A DNA stretch of 64,000 bases from Salvia splendens (taxonomy: Eukaryota; Streptophyta; Magnoliopsida; Lamiales; Lamiaceae): assembly GCF_004379255.2 (NCBI RefSeq), contig NC_056049.1, forward strand, positions 10,090,063 to 10,154,062, in the 5' to 3' direction. Made by a program: the position numbers and the translations under genes. Shown in pieces: positions 21,553 through 32,600 of the stretch. Each line of letters starts with the position of its first letter. Position 1 is the stretch's first letter. The notes beneath the pieces were generated by a model that had not been told where the DNA came from, made no database searches, and saw only the letters and a list, made by a program, of their open reading frames with translations.

Positions 21553-21744
21553 TTAAGGGATGATACCCATCTTAATCTGGGTTAATCAGACAAACCAAAC
21601 GACTAAGGGTTTTAAAGCTCATCTTTCATTCTACAAAAATCATCTGATGCCTGTCTATGGAATTGAACGTTTGTAGCGAATTTTGAGTACTAAGTTGATG
21701 CCAGAATTTGCATATGCGTTAATGTTTCTTCTCTTCAATTGGAG

Positions 21745-22777
21745 CAGAAAAAATTCCCTAGTCTAGACATATCAAATGGCATAATGAGATGGTATGTCCA
21801 AAAAATAGTTATTTGACAAATGAAACTCTAAAAATGTCATATTCCAAGTATACATAATTATATATGGGAACTAATGTATATAAATCCTAAACTTATTCAT
21901 TATTTTAAAATATGGAAATTTCTCAATAAATTTTGAACCTTCGCAAGTGCATGTTGAATCTTATAGGAATAATATATACGTACATTATACATACCTATGC
22001 TATTTTCTTTTTATATTTTTTGAATATTTACATGCTACAAAACTATAAAAGTTTAAAATTAATTAATCATATTAACAAAATTTAAGTTAATGGCCACACT
22101 TCTTTATTTATATACTATAATTTACATTTATTTACTATATATATAATTTACGTTTAAATATATATAGTAACTTAATAAAAAATAGGTATATCATGAAATT
22201 CCAATTTACTGTCATGAAGTATGATGAATTTTTTGTATTGACATGAAACAATGCGTAGAAGGAAGTTCCTATACATATACACATGATATTATATATAAAA
22301 ACGTATATTCTACATAAATTAATAAAGTTTGGCTATTAATTTAAATTTTGTTGATGTAGTAGTGTTATACTATTATTAATTATTTCTAGTTTTTATTTGT
22401 ACTACGTATATTCTACATAAATAATAAAGTTTGGCTATTAATTTAAATTTTGTCGATGTAGTATTATATTATTATTAATTATTTCTGGTTTTTTTGTACA
22501 GTTTTTATAACATGTAAAAGTTATAACTGTACGTTTATATTTTTCCCATTAAATACAATATGCAATTGGGAACATGTATATGAGGAATGTCCAAATTTTG
22601 GGAGAAATTTCCATAATTTAAAGTACTAATTGAATTTATGATTTATATTCATTAGTTTCTATATAGAGTTACATATAGTTGGTATATAACATTTTTAGAT
22701 TTCCCATTATCAAATATCTATTTATTGGACATACCACCTCATTATGCCATTTGGTATGTGGACTAGTGAATTTTTTC
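21745..22777. mobile_element. Non-autonomous Mutator-like element, 1033 bp, 11-bp target duplication
   Basis: The inverted ends pair over about 90 bp: GAAAAAATTCCCTAGTC and GAAAAAATTCACTAGTCC, then the shared AATGGCATAATGAG and GGTATGTCCAA segments. The direct repeat TTCAATTGGAG flanks the element at 21734-21744 and 22778-22788. An 11-bp duplication with long inverted repeats fits Mutator-like MITEs. The interior is AT-rich and non-coding, with a tandem duplication (22301-22497). Confidence 0.8.
22301..22497. repeat. 103-bp tandem duplication inside the Mutator-like MITE
   Basis: Two copies starting ACGTATATTCTACATAAA at 22301 and 22404 share the TAAAGTTTGGCTATTAATTT core, with small differences. 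Confidence 0.85.
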
Positions 22778-22788
22778 TTCAATTGGAG

Positions 22789-23067
22789 GTCATTGGTAAA
22801 AAGATTACCTCATGCGCGAATTCATGTACCGATATCGCTTCAAAAATTAATCGCCTAAGTAGGATTTCATGGCCGAACATCTAAAGTTTTTTTAAAATTA
22901 GAAGGATGAGCTTTTAAGACTACTAATGGTTTCATCACTCTTTGTTTATAAAAGATGGAATTTCGCAAATGAAACTCTAGCACAATCCAAATTTAATGTC
23001 TTTGTCAATTTTTTGGCAAAAAATGGACCAGTTCATAATATCTAGGACCCAAATTTGATAAGTAGTA
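22789..23067. other. AT-rich intergenic DNA, nothing recognised
   Basis: No gene, tandem repeat or clear transposon end was seen between the Mutator-like MITE and the next Stowaway-like MITE. Confidence 0.4.
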
Positions 23068-23277
23068 CTCTCTCTATCCCCTACCAATAAAAACTTTTGA
23101 AATAACACGAGTTTTAATACAAAATTGGTAAAATAAGAGAGATATAAAAAGAAATGTGTATTAGTGGAAAATGAGTCTCAATTCATTAGAGAAAAATAAA
23201 TTTCCTAAAAAGAAAGTTTCGATTTTGAGGGGACGAAGTAAAAAGGAAAAAAATTCTATTTTTACGGGACGGAAGAA
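23068..23277. mobile_element. Stowaway-like MITE
   Basis: Imperfect ends CTCTCTCTATCCCC and GGGACGGAAGAA with TA on both sides. The interior 'cacgagttttaatacaaaattggtaaaataagagaga' matches the MITE at 4405-4626, so the two are family members. Confidence 0.65.
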
Positions 23278-23972
23278 TATAATATTTTGAATAAAAATAA
23301 TAATTATGTGTTTAGAACAAAATTGAAGTTTGGCCAAGTGTTTTGAGGTTTCACTAATACGCACTTTAAGTTATTATCTGAGTCAAAATTGAAATGGCAA
23401 TTTAAATTTAATGATACCGTCACTTTTACCTGGCTATTATTTGTGTCAAAATTGAACTGGCAATTAAAATTTAATAATACCATCACTTTTAGCTGGAAAA
23501 CTAATCAATTTATAATATTTAAAACATCACATATGAAACATAATATTTAAAATTAAAATCTTAAAATAATAGTAGTATATTTAATCTTACAACATAACAT
23601 ATAATTTACTTTTACTTTATTATCCTTTTAATCATCGATTTTATTATTTATAATAATTTATTTTCTTCTGATCTAACTCGATAACAACATTTTTTTTCTC
23701 AAATGATATGTTCAACATAAATGATGAAACAAAAAGAGTAGTATAATACTACTTCTGCTGTATTTAAGAAACAATTTTTTTTAATGTGACGAGATTTAGG
23801 CGAAATTATTGAGCACGAAAGGATGAGATAAATTAAGAAAATGTGACGAGATTCAGGTGAAATTATTGAGTACGAAAGGATGAGATAAATTTGAAAAAAA
23901 TTGGAAAAGTGGATAATTTGATTGGGATGAGGAAATATGTATTTATTCTTTATTTTTTTTCACTTTTATTAA
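23278..23972. other. AT-rich intergenic DNA with a 57-bp tandem duplication
   Basis: Two copies of a 57-bp unit beginning AATGTGACGAGATT lie at 23783-23839 and 23840-23895, differing at a few bases. Two related segments with 'aattgaaatggcaatttaaatttaat' words occur at 23380-23480. No gene. Confidence 0.7.
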
Positions 23973-23989
23973 GGCCATCCACAACGCTG

Positions 23990-24116
23990 TTCCTATACCG
24001 TTCCTTAAACCACTATTTGAGGGCCACACTGTACTTTTTTACTCCATTCCTTAACTAAGGAACGGAACCTGCAACCCTCCGTTCCTTAACCGTTCCTTAA
24101 CCGTTCCTTAAATTAC
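23990..24116. repeat. Subterminal GTTCCTTAA repeats of the PIF/Harbinger element
   Basis: Five or more copies of (C)CGTTCCTTAA or close variants, one paired as CCTTAACTAAGG. Clustered subterminal repeats in DNA transposons are often transposase binding sites; here that role is inferred. Confidence 0.6.
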
Positions 24117-24300
24117 TATTCATTCAATTTCATTTTTTTTTATTTCCAACCCAATTCAATTTAAATAAACACACTTTAAAAAACAAACACACTTTATTAA
24201 AAAACACACAACATTAAAAAAAATTACAACTTAAACGTAAAAAAATAAAAAGCACACAATTAAAATCCTAAAAAAATAAAAGTACACAATTTTAATAATT

Positions 24301-25551
24301 TCATCCGCCAAAATTTGCCCAAATGTGCTCAATTAGATCATGTTGGAGTTGGGTGTGGGCACTAGAGTCGCGTGTCCTTGCACGAATAGATAACCGTTCT
24401 TGTATAGACGGATGCGCTCCACTTCGAGGCGGACTACTTGCGGTTGAGCTTCCGGGGGATTCGTCGTCGAACCAATTTCCCGCCTCGAGTCCTTCGTCTT
24501 GGACAATCATGTTGTGCAAGATTATGCACGTATACATGATGTCGACCATGTTTTCCATGAACCACGTACGAGCCGGGGCTTTGATGATGTTGAAGCGCGC
24601 TTGGAGAACCCCGAACGCCCTCTCCACATCCTTGCGAGCAGCCTCCTGCTTCTGCGCAAAAAGAGTCTGCTTTGGGTTCGCAGACCCACTGCACGTCTTC
24701 ATGAAGGTAGGCCACTTCGGGTAGATGCCATCGGCGAGATAGTACCCCATTTTATAAAGCCGGTTGTTGGCGACGAAGTTGATGGCCGACGCTTTACCAT
24801 CCAAAACTTCGGTCAAGAGGTCAGACTGGTGGAGCACGTTTACGTCGTTGTTCGACCCGGGGACCCCGAAGTACGCGTGCCAGATCCAAAGGCGGTAGTC
24901 GGCAACGGCCTCAAGTATAACGGTTGGGTGGGTGCCTTTGTGGCCGCTCGTGTAGGACCCCTTCCACGCCACCGGGCAATTCTTCCATTGCCAGTGCATG
25001 CAATCGACGCTGCCGAGCATCCCGGGGAATCCGTGCACTGTTTCGTGAAGGTTGAGCAGGAACTGACAATCGGTCGTGCTTGGCCTTCGGAGGAATTCGT
25101 CGGTGAAGGCTGCTCGGACGCCTTGGCAGAATTTGAGCAAGCACATTCGCCCAGTGCTGTCTCCGATGTGGAGGTATTCGTCGAACATGTCGGCCGTTTG
25201 TCCAGTCGCAAGCTGGCGGATTGCTGCAATACATTTCTGCAGCGTCGTGTGGCTGGGACGGCCTACCGCGTCGAACCCTTCCTGGAAGAACTCTTCCCGG
25301 GCTGCCAAAGTATTCGCGATGTGGAGAAATAACGGTTTCCCCATGCGGAAACGGCGACGGAAGTACGTATCTCCCCAAACCGGGTTATCGCAGAAGTAGT
25401 CGCGTACTAACCTTGCGGCGGCTTCCTCCCGGTTACGATGGATGTACGTACGGGAGCGTCGTTGGGGCGGCGCGGCTTCTTCCGCCTCCCGTCGTCGATC
25501 TTCTTCAAGTGATTGTTCCAATATTTGACGCATTTGTTCATAAGGATCCAT
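24301..25551 (-). CDS. PIF/Harbinger DDE transposase, 416 aa, intact
   Basis: DDE_Tnp_4-type (HARBI1-like) nuclease/transposase. The N-terminus is Glu/Arg-rich (residues 1-50). A helical region follows (YFRRRFRMGKPLFLHIANTL, about 62-81), then an HTH-like stretch with TLQKCIAAIRQLATG. The catalytic core has the first Asp in GSVDCMHWQW (near 181), the second Asp in GSNNDVNVL (near 231) and Glu in RKDVERAFGVLQARF (near 311). The segment YLADGIYPKWPTF lies between. The tail is Ser/Pro-rich, with LIEHIWANF at the end. Length is normal for the family and no stop or frame change is seen, so it could be active. ATG at 25551 is the first in frame, with a TATA-like box about 115 bp upstream. Confidence 0.93.
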   Translation of the reverse strand: MDPYEQMRQILEQSLEEDRRREAEEAAPPQRRSRTYIHRNREEAAARLVRDYFCDNPVWGDTYFRRRFRMGKPLFLHIANTLAAREEFFQEGFDAVGRPSHTTLQKCIAAIRQLATGQTADMFDEYLHIGDSTGRMCLLKFCQGVRAAFTDEFLRRPSTTDCQFLLNLHETVHGFPGMLGSVDCMHWQWKNCPVAWKGSYTSGHKGTHPTVILEAVADYRLWIWHAYFGVPGSNNDVNVLHQSDLLTEVLDGKASAINFVANNRLYKMGYYLADGIYPKWPTFMKTCSGSANPKQTLFAQKQEAARKDVERAFGVLQARFNIIKAPARTWFMENMVDIMYTCIILHNMIVQDEGLEAGNWFDDESPGSSTASSPPRSGAHPSIQERLSIRARTRDSSAHTQLQHDLIEHIWANFGG

Positions 25552-25664
25552 TAGTTTGATTAAATTTGGGAGAAGGAAAATATAGTTGATTTGAGATGAA
25601 AATTGGGGTGGAAATAGAGAGGAATAGATGTGTGTTTGTGATTGAAATGAGTATGAAATAGGAG

Positions 25665-25673
25665 TATTTATAG
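25665..25673 (-). promoter_or_regulatory. TATA-like box of the PIF/Harbinger transposase gene
   Basis: On the minus strand this reads CTATAAATA, about 115 bp before the transposase start codon. The position and sequence fit a plant TATA box. Confidence 0.55.
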
Positions 25674-26042
25674 AGTAAATAAATAAAATAAAAATTAAAA
25701 AAAAACGGATATAAAAAAAACGGTCTCATTACCGTTGAAAAAAAAATTTTTTTTTTATTAAATTCGAATTTAAAAAAAAAATGAATTATTGCGTCACCGG
25801 ACGAAGCCCACTCGCGGGGCAGCGAGTGGGCTTCACGCGTCGAATGGGAGGCCGCCACGTCGCCTCGGCGCGTGGCGGAACGTTCCGTTCCGTTCCGCGT
25901 TCCTCCGGAACGGAACGCGGCACGGCATAGGAATGGCGACGGCACGGAACAGCGACGGAACGCACCCCGCAACGCGTTCCGCCGCGGAACCGTTCCGCCG
26001 GAACGGCATAGGAACCGCAACGACACAGCGTTGCGGGTGCCC

Positions 26043-26651
26043 TAATTACTACAACCGATTACATTACATTTCAGCGCAATCTCATTTAATTTGCGAGAAT
26101 ATATTAGAGTAAGAAAAAGCAAAAACCCACTCCCTCCCTTCTTCGTCCACAAATCGCCACTACGGAGGTAAGTTTTACCTAAATTTACTCGTTTCCTTAT
26201 CGTTTCAATGCACAATTTTGAATACGCATACCGTTTTTGCTTGAAAGTTGTAATTGCATTACTGTTTCCATGGATCCTAACTTGATTTTGTATATAATTG
26301 GTTGAAGACCCTGCCTTGCTACTCGCCGCTAATTTTCTCAAACTTGCTTCGATCACTACTTTTTAATTCGATTAACATTCTCACAATTGAAGCATCTTTC
26401 CCAAAAATTCGGGCTTTACAATTTTCCTCATGTCCTATGTTTTCGAAAGTAATTGGTTGAGGGTTTTCACCGTGTTCCTCAATAAATCCATAAAAGCTGG
26501 ATTCCTATGAAAAGATATGGTGGAATTTATGGGCTCATCGGAGACTGTGGCTAATCTTATAGTAATATCTTACTTTAATGCATGTGTCAGCTGTCAATTA
26601 CTCTAACTATGTACTTTTCTTTTTAATTTAGGGTTTTTATTTGATTGGAAC
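26043..26651 (+). promoter_or_regulatory. Short promoter and 5' leader of the HDC1-like gene
   Basis: A probable first non-coding exon around 26110-26167 ends at a good donor (GGAG then GTAAGT). An acceptor (TTTAATTTAG, ending 26631) lies 20 bp before the start codon, giving a leader intron of about 464 bp. The intact PIF/Harbinger element ends at 26042, so any promoter beyond the first about 70 bp lies inside transposon DNA. Transcription start was not determined. Confidence 0.55.
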
Positions 26652-29600
26652 ATGAGTGGAACTCCTAATAGAATGCCCCATGAAGATGGGGGCAATGGAA
26701 GCAGCAGCAATACTGGTGGTAGTGTCAATCACGGTCACCCCTCTGTTTCAAAGTATCCACATGATGACCAGGGAACATATTCTGGTACAGGTGGGAAGGT
26801 TGTTGTGTCATCCAGGCATGACTACCATGCTCCCTATGACGTTGGCCAGGAAGGTCGCATGCCTAAGATTGCACCGCGTAACAATGAGTCTCGTGATGCA
26901 GAGCGGAGATCTCCGTTGCTTCCTAATATGTTATTCAGGGTGCCAACACCAAATGATTCACACTCTGATCATGTTAGTTCAGAGAACAGAATGGAGTTCC
27001 GGGATTCAAAGGACAGCACCAAGGAGAGTAAGGTTGAGAATCGCAACATGAAGCCTGAGTCCAGGGAGTTGCCGCAGACTGCCAAATCTGATAAATATGA
27101 TAGCAGAGGTGAAGATAGTAAAGAATCAAAACATGAAAGAGACACATATTCTGAACCTAAGGGCAATGAGAAGCTAGATAAGGATGGTTATACTGGATCT
27201 AGCAGCCAGTTGAATTGGAAAGATGTGAAAGAACAACACCGTCTGAAACAATATCCTGATGCCCCAGGAGGAAACGTTGAAACCTGGCAAACATCCAGAA
27301 GTAGCTTGCATGGCCCGGTCGATGCTGGTAAGGAAGGTTCACATGTTGATGACAAGGACTTTGCTGAAGCTCGTGAAGCAGTTGGGGAGAACAAGGTCGA
27401 TACAAAAGTTGATGACAAGTTCAAGGAAAAAGATAGAAAGCGGAAAGAAGTGAAACACTGGGATTTAGGGGAAAGAGATAAAGAAAGAAGTGATCGACGG
27501 AACATCATGCAGCATGCTAATAGCAGTAATGAAAATAAAGATATTGGAAGGGAGGAAAGAGAGTCTGAGAGGCGGGGAATTGAAAAGAAAGACCCTCATA
27601 AAGAGAAGGAAAAATTTAATGAAAAAGATAATGCGAAGAAGGAGTTATGGAATGGGTCGGACAAAGAGGCTCCTCCTCACAATGAGAAGGAGCTCATAGA
27701 AATTCCTGGAAAATCTAGTGAACAGGAAAACTCCACTTTAGAACCAATGAAGAAAGATCATGATAACTGGAAAAATGTTGAAAGGGAGGCAAGAGAGAAA
27801 AAGAAGGAAAGAGATGTTGATTTAGAATCAGATAGACCTGATAAACGCAATAGGTATAATGAAAAAGATCTAGAAGACAGTATGCATGTTGAAGGAGGAA
27901 CTGAACGGGAAAGAGAAGTTTTCAATTGTGGGGTTCAGCAGAGAAAAAGAATGCTGCGGCCGAGAGGTAGTCCTCAATTGGGGAATCGTGATTCACGATT
28001 TAGATCTGGCGCCAATGATAATGAAGGGTATGGTTTTATTATCTTTCCCTTTCCACTGTGACAGCTTTAAATTCTGAGTGCATTTGTTACATGAAGGCGG
28101 GAGCTTTTGAGAAAAATCACCATTTTATGTTAGTGCATATTTTTTTCCATCTGACTGGTATATGAACCATTAATGCTTCTCATGTGGTATATATCCATAT
28201 ATGGTATTGGAGTTGTAAAGAAAGGTAAAAAATTATAGCCCTTGGGGGGGAGCTTCCACTGTGGATGAGCGAAAAAGAAAAAAATGCCAAACTTTTTATC
28301 TGCGTCTATTTTCATCTAAAAGTTGTTTTTCTAATTGTATAGAATCCAATCAACACTTTATGATGCAATCTAGTAAGATATTAAGGACGTCTCCATGTAC
28401 TGCATCATATTTGCCTTATGCATTGATATGAGTCATTTGCTGTAAACCATTACAAGCCCCTTCAAGATTATTTTTTAAAATGGATGTTATAATTAAGTTT
28501 TTCATTTATTGACTATTTCCAATATGCTTATTACAAATGCTAACATAAAGTGTTTTGGTTTCTGCTTATTACTCTAGGGTTACCTATTATTGATAGAAAT
28601 ATTATTTCAATCAAACGAAATAAATTATCAATTATTTTATGATGAAATATGATATAGGGGAAGGAATCTGAAGGTAAAAGTGGGGATAAAATGAATTCCT
28701 AGTGCTACGTGGACCTTTTCTGTTATTAAATTAAAGTTGTGGTAGGAGTGATACTGCCAAAACAGGCCGATCAATGCTGGTTGGAGTTGTGTGGAGGCCC
28801 TAATATTTAATAGACTATTGTGTCAAAGTCTTACTCCTAGACTTAAGCCACTTTGTCCATTATTTTGATACTCACAGAGTTATATTATTCAAGAGTTGAT
28901 GCCATGGAATAAACCTATACTATCATCAAATTTTTTAAGATCAAGCAGACATCAAACCTGATATGGATTGGGATATATAGTTGGGATGGATTCATCAAAA
29001 CCTTTGTATATGAGAACGGTTGCACTGAACCTATAAATGAAAGCTACACTCAGCAAATATTGCTAATTGCTTAATAGGTTCAGTGCAAGAGTTTTCTCGG
29101 AGTTATCACAATGAGATGTTTTTATTAAAACCGTAATATATTTATATATGCTGCGATAGGCATGCTAACATATGCAGTTGATTTAACTTTTACATGTTTG
29201 GGCTGTGTAATTCAGAGGTGCCGTGCTGGGCGCGTATTTTAGAACAGAATGAAGAAGCACTTATACGCACTAAATGACCAGTGTTCAGTTTTAGTAACTC
29301 TTTATTCTTTAATAAAGCTAAACAATTCTTTTCTTTTTCCCATTAAATGATTATGACTGTCAATTTAAACCCAAATCTAATAATCAAATCAAATGAAAAT
29401 ATTTCGGGTCTCGAAGAAAGTAAAATAGGCTTTGCAATTTCCTTGTCAGAAATTTCATTCTCTTTCGCTCTCTATCAAAATCTGTCTTCTTCTCAGTGGT
29501 AACATATGTTCCGGTAAGTTGATTTGATCTTCTTTACCTAAATTAGATTAATTCCATATTTGTTTGTAGGAAATCGGCCTGATAGAATTTGTGTACTGTA

Positions 29601-32600
29601 TGCTTTATGCACTTTGTCGGGGATGAGGGATTTCTCAAAGGGAGGGAGAGAATTGATGGTTTTGTGATCTTAGAATTCAGCAGCTCCCCACTGTTGCCAA
29701 ATCATCGGAGAGGGGAATGGGTGTGAGTGGAACATTGTTTGTTTGATAAGTTACATAAAAGATAAGATATTCATAGGTAAAAATAGCGAGATAAATTCAT
29801 GGTCATTTTTTGTTTACAAAGAATTTGTGCTCCCGATTGCCTTCTTTTAGAGAATTCTTGGTTAGAATTGAGTTGCATTCAACTAACTACAGAAACATTC
29901 AAGATAAAATAAATATATCCCGAAGCATTCTTATGCTTTCCTTCTTTACCAAAGTTCGTGTGCCACATTTTAGAACATTATTTGGTTAGCTGTAGAGGCC
30001 CCTTGCTCCCCGATTACCCAAAATAAGACAACTTGAACTTCATTTTTATAGATTAAAATGATATAAACCCCTTCCTGGAGAAAAGACAGATTTTACTATT
30101 GTATTCTACATCGCTCTTATATTCTTTCCATCGCTGCTCTGATTGGTCAGATGATGATTAGCCTATGTAATTCTGCACATTATGTAAACTTTGATGATTT
30201 GATTAAGCATGGTGATTTGTTTTACTTGCATTTTGCATATTATAAGTTCCCCTGATTAATCATAAAATGTATCTATAGTTTGATGCTGTGATGCACCAAG
30301 ATTTGATTTTCTTGTTTTACTTCTCTTGCAGAGATGTTCCTAACTTTTTTCTGTTTTGTTTGGTTTGTTTTGACCTTTGTGCAGGTCACAAGGTAATGCT
30401 CAAATAAAACTGGATGATTGTAACGTTCCATTTGCACAATTGACTTGGATTACTGGTTTGCTTTAATATTCTGTTAGATGAGTACTTCATGAATGACAGG
30501 ACGATAAGAACTCCTTGATCAGCTGATCCCATTCAGCAGAAGTGTTCATTTTGCTTGAATTTGGCTTTCAATGCATTCTATAAAGCAGCAATTTCGTTGT
30601 ATCTTGAATAGTCGGAGGCTGGCACCTCAAATATCACAAGTTTCCGCTGGATATTTGCTTTTTTCTTCCGCTGTTTTCATACTACATATGCTATTGAAAT
30701 TTGAATATACCATGTTGCACTCTTTATGATTTTCTATGAAATTTCTTGTTGCATCGTAGTGCCTATCTGGAATTCATGATATCCATTTGCAGGTAAAACT
30801 GGGGTGTCCTATGTTGTTTATAAAATTGGTGAGTGCATGCAAGAACTCATAAAATTGTGGAAGGAATATGAATCATTGCAAGCTGATAAAGCATGTGATG
30901 GCGCTCAAAATGGCCCTACTTTAGAAATTTGCATACCAGCAGAACATGTTACTGCTACTAATCGCCAAGTAAGATGATTATATATTTTCCTTTCTCTTAC
31001 TTATTATGTGGCTCTACTCACTGTTTGAACTTTATAAATTTTACTTGTCTTTCTAAATTTCCTACTATAGGTAAGTTACAATTTTGAACCCTGAGATGTT
31101 TATGCCTTCATTTCTCATGCTTTTGTCCAGTTCCATCACTAAACACTCATTTCTTCTATACGATTTTCTTATATTTTGGCTGTTGTATTGTTTGTGAATG
31201 AACTGCTTTGTTATAGCTTAGTAGTCAAAATTAAAAGCAGGCTAAGCTTTCTATTTGTATTTCTGAATTGCCTACCAGTAAATCATATTCCTTCTTACAA
31301 GCATTACAAACTGTGTATAAGCATGAGATACAAGCTTTAATAAGTTTGGCGAGGCTTCATATTGAAGGACCTAACTGTGAGTAACCCAGATTTTATATCT
31401 TCTGAGTTCTGATTGACAAACTGAATGGTTAGTAGCTTAAATCATCAAATGATGCATTGACCAATAAAGAGGCTAAATTTTCCTGAAAAGATCCACCCTT
31501 ACCCTAAAGTAAATACCATTATTTTGAGCTCCTAAATGCTGCCGGTGCAGGTTAGAGGTGGACAGCTTTGGGGGACTGATGTGTATACAGTGGATTCTGA
31601 TTTGGTGGCTGGTATGCTCAGTGACATATATTGCAGTTTTCTTTCTATTCTGTTCTTATTTTTTACTGGGCTACAGCTTCGTATGTTGTATAAACCATTG
31701 GCCATAGGTACTTGATGTGACTTTGACTAACATTAAGCACTCTTGTTTAGTTCTTATGCATACAGGATATTGTCGCCCAACGGCTTCTCCTCCTCCATCT
31801 GCTACTCAGGAGTTAAGGGCTACTATCAGAGTGCTGCCACCACAAGATGGTATGTTAACCAGTCAAAAATAGTTCTTGCTCTTTAAACAGATGTTTGCTG
31901 AAGGCCTAATTTTCGCTAGTTAAATGTAATGCATGGCAATGTAAAGCTTTCTTTCACACTGGTCAATAGAATTATCATTACACGGGGACAAGGGGGAGGG
32001 GGATGCTCACTAGACGTATCATTGAGGAGAGCGAGTATGATTTGAGGTTTTGGAGAATAGGGACGGATGGCGTGCGTGATCATAATTCATAACACAGTTT
32101 ACCTGGCTTATAGCACTGGTGGCTAGTGAATCGTCTGTCATCCTATTAATGCTTCCATTATCCCAATTTACATAAACTTTATCTATAGTAATATAATATT
32201 TGTTGTTATACCTGAAGTATATTAAATTATTAATAGACACCGAGGCTCCTTGTGTGAAGACATGCGGATGGATAGAACTAAGTATTTAGTGAAGCTTGTT
32301 AAGCCAGTACACATATTATGTTGACTAGTATCTCTTTCTCTGTGTGCTATACATGTACATTTTCAAAAACAAATACACAGCTACAGTCATTGCAAACCTT
32401 ACTATTTGTGCACTTATTGGTCTGTACTCTTTCCATTGAAGATTTGTTGCTCTGCTAAACAGTATCTTTCTCGATGTGAGGAAATTAACATGTTTAATTT
32501 AAGAAAGTGAGTTTGTCTATTCTATTTCTCTAGGGTTCTACCCTCATTTTAATTGACACTATTTCATGAAATATGTCAGGTTATAATTCTACACTGAGGA

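Larger units (their letters stand above)
23973..26042 (-). mobile_element. Intact PIF/Harbinger element, 2070 bp
   Basis: Terminal inverted repeats GGCCATCCACAACGCTGT (23973-23990) and, inverted, GGGCACCCGCAACGCTGT (right end 26042). A TAA duplication lies at 23970-23972 and 26043-26045. The single gene is an uninterrupted DDE transposase (24301-25551, minus). The usual second PIF/Harbinger gene, a Myb-like protein, is absent. The left subterminal region repeats CCGTTCCTTAA words and the right one is GC-rich with GGAACGGAACG words. All parts needed in cis look complete. Confidence 0.9.

Noticed and set aside
24499..25332. 277-codon plus-strand frame
   Set aside because: Opposite-strand shadow of the PIF/Harbinger transposase, which has the catalytic motifs.
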